Assembly: GCA_021791075.1 (NCBI GenBank)
Contig: JAJYXH010000067.1
Location: forward strand, 513-8,133
Direction: 5' to 3'
From: Microcaldota archaeon
Lineage (GTDB): Archaea; Micrarchaeota; Micrarchaeia; Micrarchaeales; CABMGC01
Length of the DNA stretch: 7,621 bases
A model generated the notes under the pieces. It made no database searches. It saw only the letters and a list, made by a program, of their open reading frames with translations, and was not told the origin of the DNA. The translations under genes were made by a program, and so were the position numbers. Positions 5,918 to 7,621 of this stretch are shown piece after piece. Each line of letters opens with the position of its first letter. Position 1 is the first letter of the stretch.

Positions 5918-6300
5918 TATTTCACGCTTGGGGAGTAGTCAAGTTGGTGCGCAGGTATGCCAAGTGAGATGCCGTACTCCGTTACCTTTTTGTACTCCTC
6001 GGGCCTCTTCCTATCCACTTTGAATATCCTTCCGGAGAATATTATATAATGGGTATGCTCATTCTTGTAATCAACATACCACGAACCCTTTTGGCTTCTA
6101 TCGATGCTCTTGCTCAGCAGCTCCGCATCTTTCTCCGCGTCTTCCTCCGGAACTTCAACAAGATGGAGCGTCCACTGCTTCAGCCATGGCGTCTTGTGCC
6201 TCTCGGTGACCCTCTCAACTCTTGTATCAAGGATCTTGAATCGCTTCAGGACGCTCTTGTCTGAAAGGCTCTCTTCTATTATTTCTCCCTTATAGCTCAC
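5917..6300 (-). CDS. Conserved hypothetical protein between Nth and EndoQ
   Basis: The 127-residue protein is soluble, highly charged, without Cys, signal peptide or membrane segment. Notable stretches are YKGEIIEESLSDKSVL (3-18), an aromatic block ERHKTPWLKQWTLHLVEV (33-50), an acidic helix (51-66), WYVDYKNEHTHYIIF (74-88) and GRIFKVDRK (90-98). I recall similar short proteins in other archaea and in small-genome bacteria, always without a function; that is memory, not a search. The start is GTG at 6300, 9 nt after the nth stop, preceded by GAGATGATC, an 8-of-10 match to the extended Shine-Dalgarno sequence. An ATG at 6308 closes after three codons and is not used. The TAA overlaps the EndoQ ATG. 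Its position inside a DNA-repair operon suggests a DNA-repair or nucleotide-related role, but no catalytic motif is visible. Confidence 0.85.
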   Translation of the reverse strand: MSYKGEIIEESLSDKSVLKRFKILDTRVERVTERHKTPWLKQWTLHLVEVPEEDAEKDAELLSKSIDRSQKGSWYVDYKNEHTHYIIFSGRIFKVDRKRPEEYKKVTEYGISLGIPAHQLDYSPSVK

Positions 6301-6309
6301 TGGATCATC

Positions 6310-6966
6310 TCAAAGGCTCTTCGTCACTCCGTTCCTTGGACATATCCTGTTCAGGAGGCACTTGCTGCACAACGGCACCTGCGACTGGCAGATCTTGTGT
6401 CCGTGATCCTTGAGCACGTACGCGAAGTTCTTCCAGAGCTTCCTGTCAACCTTCTTCATCAGGTCCTGCTCTATATCATCAGGATCCTTTGACTCTGACA
6501 GCCCCATCCTTCCGGAGAGCTTTATGACCCATGTGTCCACGGGGATTCCCTCCACGATGTCATATGCATTGATCAGGATCGTGTTTGCCGTCTTCCTCCC
6601 TATCCCGGGAAGTTCGACAAGCTCCTCCATCTTGTTGGGGACCTTTCCTCCGAACTTCTCCTGGATGGTCTGGCAGGTCTTGATTATGTTCTTTGCCTTG
6701 TTGCCGGCGAATGTGACTCCTTTGACTTCGGATATCAGCTTGCCGAGATCGGCATTGGCATAGTCCTTTGCGGTCTTGTACTTCTCGAAGAGATTGCGTG
6801 TTACCGCGTTCACCGTATAGTCGTGCGTCTGTGCCGAGAGTATTGCCGCGACGATCAGGTCGATTGGCGTTGAGAAGTTCAGGTAGTAATGCGCGCCCTT
6901 GTACTCCTTCTCGAGCAGGGACACAACTCCGTCGACCTTCTTCTGATCGAGCAGTATGAATGCCAT
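6310..6966 (-). CDS. nth: Endonuclease III, DNA glycosylase/AP lyase
   Basis: The 218-residue product has the full endonuclease III layout. LSAQTHDYTVN (43-53) is the family start motif, the helix-hairpin-helix is LPGIGRKTAN (119-128) with catalytic Lys125, and the catalytic aspartate is Asp144 in PVDTW. The C-terminal [4Fe-4S] site is intact: Cys193-X6-Cys200-X2-Cys203-X5-Cys209. It excises oxidised pyrimidines and cleaves the abasic strand in the cytoplasm. Length is normal for the family (about 210-220). The residue after VDT is Trp145 where His is usual. The ATG lies 4 nt after the stop of the adenosine-kinase gene, with GAGATGAG upstream as a possible ribosome site, so expression depends on the upstream promoter. 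Confidence 0.96.
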   Translation of the reverse strand: MAFILLDQKKVDGVVSLLEKEYKGAHYYLNFSTPIDLIVAAILSAQTHDYTVNAVTRNLFEKYKTAKDYANADLGKLISEVKGVTFAGNKAKNIIKTCQTIQEKFGGKVPNKMEELVELPGIGRKTANTILINAYDIVEGIPVDTWVIKLSGRMGLSESKDPDDIEQDLMKKVDRKLWKNFAYVLKDHGHKICQSQVPLCSKCLLNRICPRNGVTKSL

Positions 6967-6970
6967 TTAC

Positions 6971-7456
6971 TCATCTCTTGTATCCGAGCTCGCGAAGGAA
7001 CCTCGCCCTGTTCTCCTTATCCTTCACTTCCTCGATGCCCCTTGACTTGAATCCATCGACGACGCCGAGAACTCCGACGCCCTGCTCCGTGGTAACGGTT
7101 ATTATCTCTACGGAATTTGCAGTGGCGCAGTGTATGCCCACAACCTCAGGAACAGACTTTATCGCATTGACGATGTTTATCGGGTACGCATCCTTGAAGA
7201 AGATCATGAACGTGTGGCCGGCAGAGAGCCTGAGCATGTTCTGCTCGGCGAGCCTTCTCATAGCTTCGTCATTTCCCTCCAGCCTTATCAAGCATGGTCC
7301 GCTGGCCTCAGCGAACGCCAGTCCAAATTTTATGTTTGGAACGGATGTGACCATGGCCTCGTAGAGGTCTTCAACGGTCTTTATGAAACTCGCATGCCCC
7401 AGAATGAACTGCACTTCGTCAGGCTTGTTTATCTTTACAACTCCAATCTCTACCAT
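6971..7456 (-). CDS. Adenosine-specific kinase family protein (PF04008)
   Basis: The 161-residue product matches the archaeal adenosine-specific kinase family (formerly DUF355, COG1839) along its whole length. Family motifs are FILGHASFIKTVEDLYEA (17-34), KFGLAFAEASGPCL (43-56), AGHTFMIF (79-86), DAYPINIVNAIK (89-100), IHCATANSVEII (108-119), GVGVLGVVDG (126-135) and a closing LRELGYK. Family members are small cytoplasmic proteins assigned to phosphorylation of adenosine, though physiological evidence is thin. It has no signal or membrane segment. It is the first gene of the apparent operon with nth, the 127-residue protein and EndoQ. The ATG at 7456 was chosen because the family begins M-V/E-I just there; AAGTGATTCT directly before it carries a GTGAT match to the 16S tail. 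Confidence 0.93.
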   Translation of the reverse strand: MVEIGVVKINKPDEVQFILGHASFIKTVEDLYEAMVTSVPNIKFGLAFAEASGPCLIRLEGNDEAMRRLAEQNMLRLSAGHTFMIFFKDAYPINIVNAIKSVPEVVGIHCATANSVEIITVTTEQGVGVLGVVDGFKSRGIEEVKDKENRARFLRELGYKR

Positions 7457-7484
7457 AGAATCACTTACTCCCTAGTTACATATT

Positions 7485-7493
7485 GGATTATAG
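7485..7493 (-). promoter_or_regulatory. Candidate TATA box for the kinase-nth-EndoQ operon
   Basis: CTATAATCC on the minus strand (7493-7485) centres about 33 nt before ATG 7456. Transcription starting roughly 26 nt downstream would begin near 7463 and leave a leader of a few bases. No Pribnow-type -35 element accompanies it, in keeping with an archaeal promoter. Confidence 0.4.
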
Positions 7494-7517
7494 ATTGTGA
7501 CATCCTACTATGTTGAT

Positions 7518-7544
7518 TTGACTGCAGCAGAACGCCGCAGTCAA
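7518..7544. repeat. Perfect 8-bp inverted repeat, possible operator or leader hairpin
   Basis: TTGACTGC (7518-7525) and GCAGTCAA (7537-7544) are exact inverted copies around an 11-nt spacer. A third half-copy, GCAGTC, recurs at 7578-7583 next to the tandem TATA-like element. The position between two candidate promoters suits an operator; if the distal promoter is used leftward it would form a 5' leader hairpin. Confidence 0.45.
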
Positions 7545-7584
7545 TAATGTTTCCCCGGTTAATTCATGATTCACCTTGCAGTCT

Positions 7585-7600
7585 TTTATACCTTTATACC
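7585..7600. promoter_or_regulatory. Tandem TATA-like octamers, direction uncertain
   Basis: TTTATACC occurs twice head to tail (7585-7592 and 7593-7600). On the plus strand it could drive a gene leaving the window on the right; an ATG at 7610 (ATG TTC TAC TAT) lies at a distance suited to leaderless start. On the minus strand it reads GGTATAAA twice and could be a distal promoter for the kinase operon with a leader of about 105 nt. Confidence 0.4.
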
Positions 7601-7621
7601 AAATCCATAATGTTCTACTAT

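Noticed and set aside
7130..7516. 128-codon plus-strand frame antisense to the adenosine-kinase gene
   Set aside because: It is the complement of a clearly conserved gene; its length reflects codon bias on the real strand.
7457..7621. tRNA or other structured RNA gene upstream of the kinase
   Set aside because: No cloverleaf arms, T-loop sequence or CCA end are present; the only structure is one 8-bp inverted repeat.

Overview
The window looks like part of an archaeal chromosome, probably from a small-genome DPANN lineage such as Micrarchaeota. The domain assignment rests on an archaeal-type secreted Lon-like (S16) protease, endonuclease Q, an archaeal adenosine-specific kinase, TATA-box promoters close to start codons, and abundant N-glycosylation sequons on exported proteins. 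The phylum is inference from gene content and style; no rRNA or marker gene is present.

Left part, plus strand (1-2250). This is a cell-surface region. A secreted Cys/Tyr/Asn-rich protein enters from the left edge. It carries 95-residue InlB-B-like repeats, two of which share 127 bp of perfect DNA identity. Nine bases later comes a type I membrane protein with a signal peptide, a beta-rich glycosylated ectodomain, a Thr/Ser stalk and one C-terminal membrane helix. Next is a small BofA-like membrane protein whose frame stops early; its expected C-terminal helix is still readable in another frame. A start-less Cys-rich reading frame (2012-2248) follows and looks like the remnant of another secreted protein.

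Middle, minus strand (2298-4570). A secreted, membrane-anchored Lon-like protease with an intact Ser109/Lys152 dyad is followed, with an ATGA overlap, by a Fhit-like HIT hydrolase. The plus- and minus-strand blocks converge at about 2250-2298, where an interrupted hairpin sits.

Right part, minus strand (4652-7456). Four tightly packed genes form one apparent operon: adenosine-specific kinase, endonuclease III (Nth), a conserved 127-residue protein of unknown function, and endonuclease Q. The gaps are 4 nt, 9 nt and a 1-nt TAATG overlap. The two nucleases cover complementary DNA lesions: Nth removes oxidised pyrimidines, and EndoQ nicks 5' of deaminated bases and abasic sites. The unknown protein between them is a candidate repair factor. 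The region upstream of the operon (7457-7621) holds a TATA-like element, a perfect 8-bp inverted repeat and a tandemly duplicated TATA-like octamer, and may be a divergent promoter.

The strongest leads are the unknown protein inside the Nth-EndoQ operon, the near-identical disulfide-rich surface repeats, and the frame-disrupted BofA gene next to a relic of a secreted protein. I did not find a clearly new multi-gene defence or mobile system.
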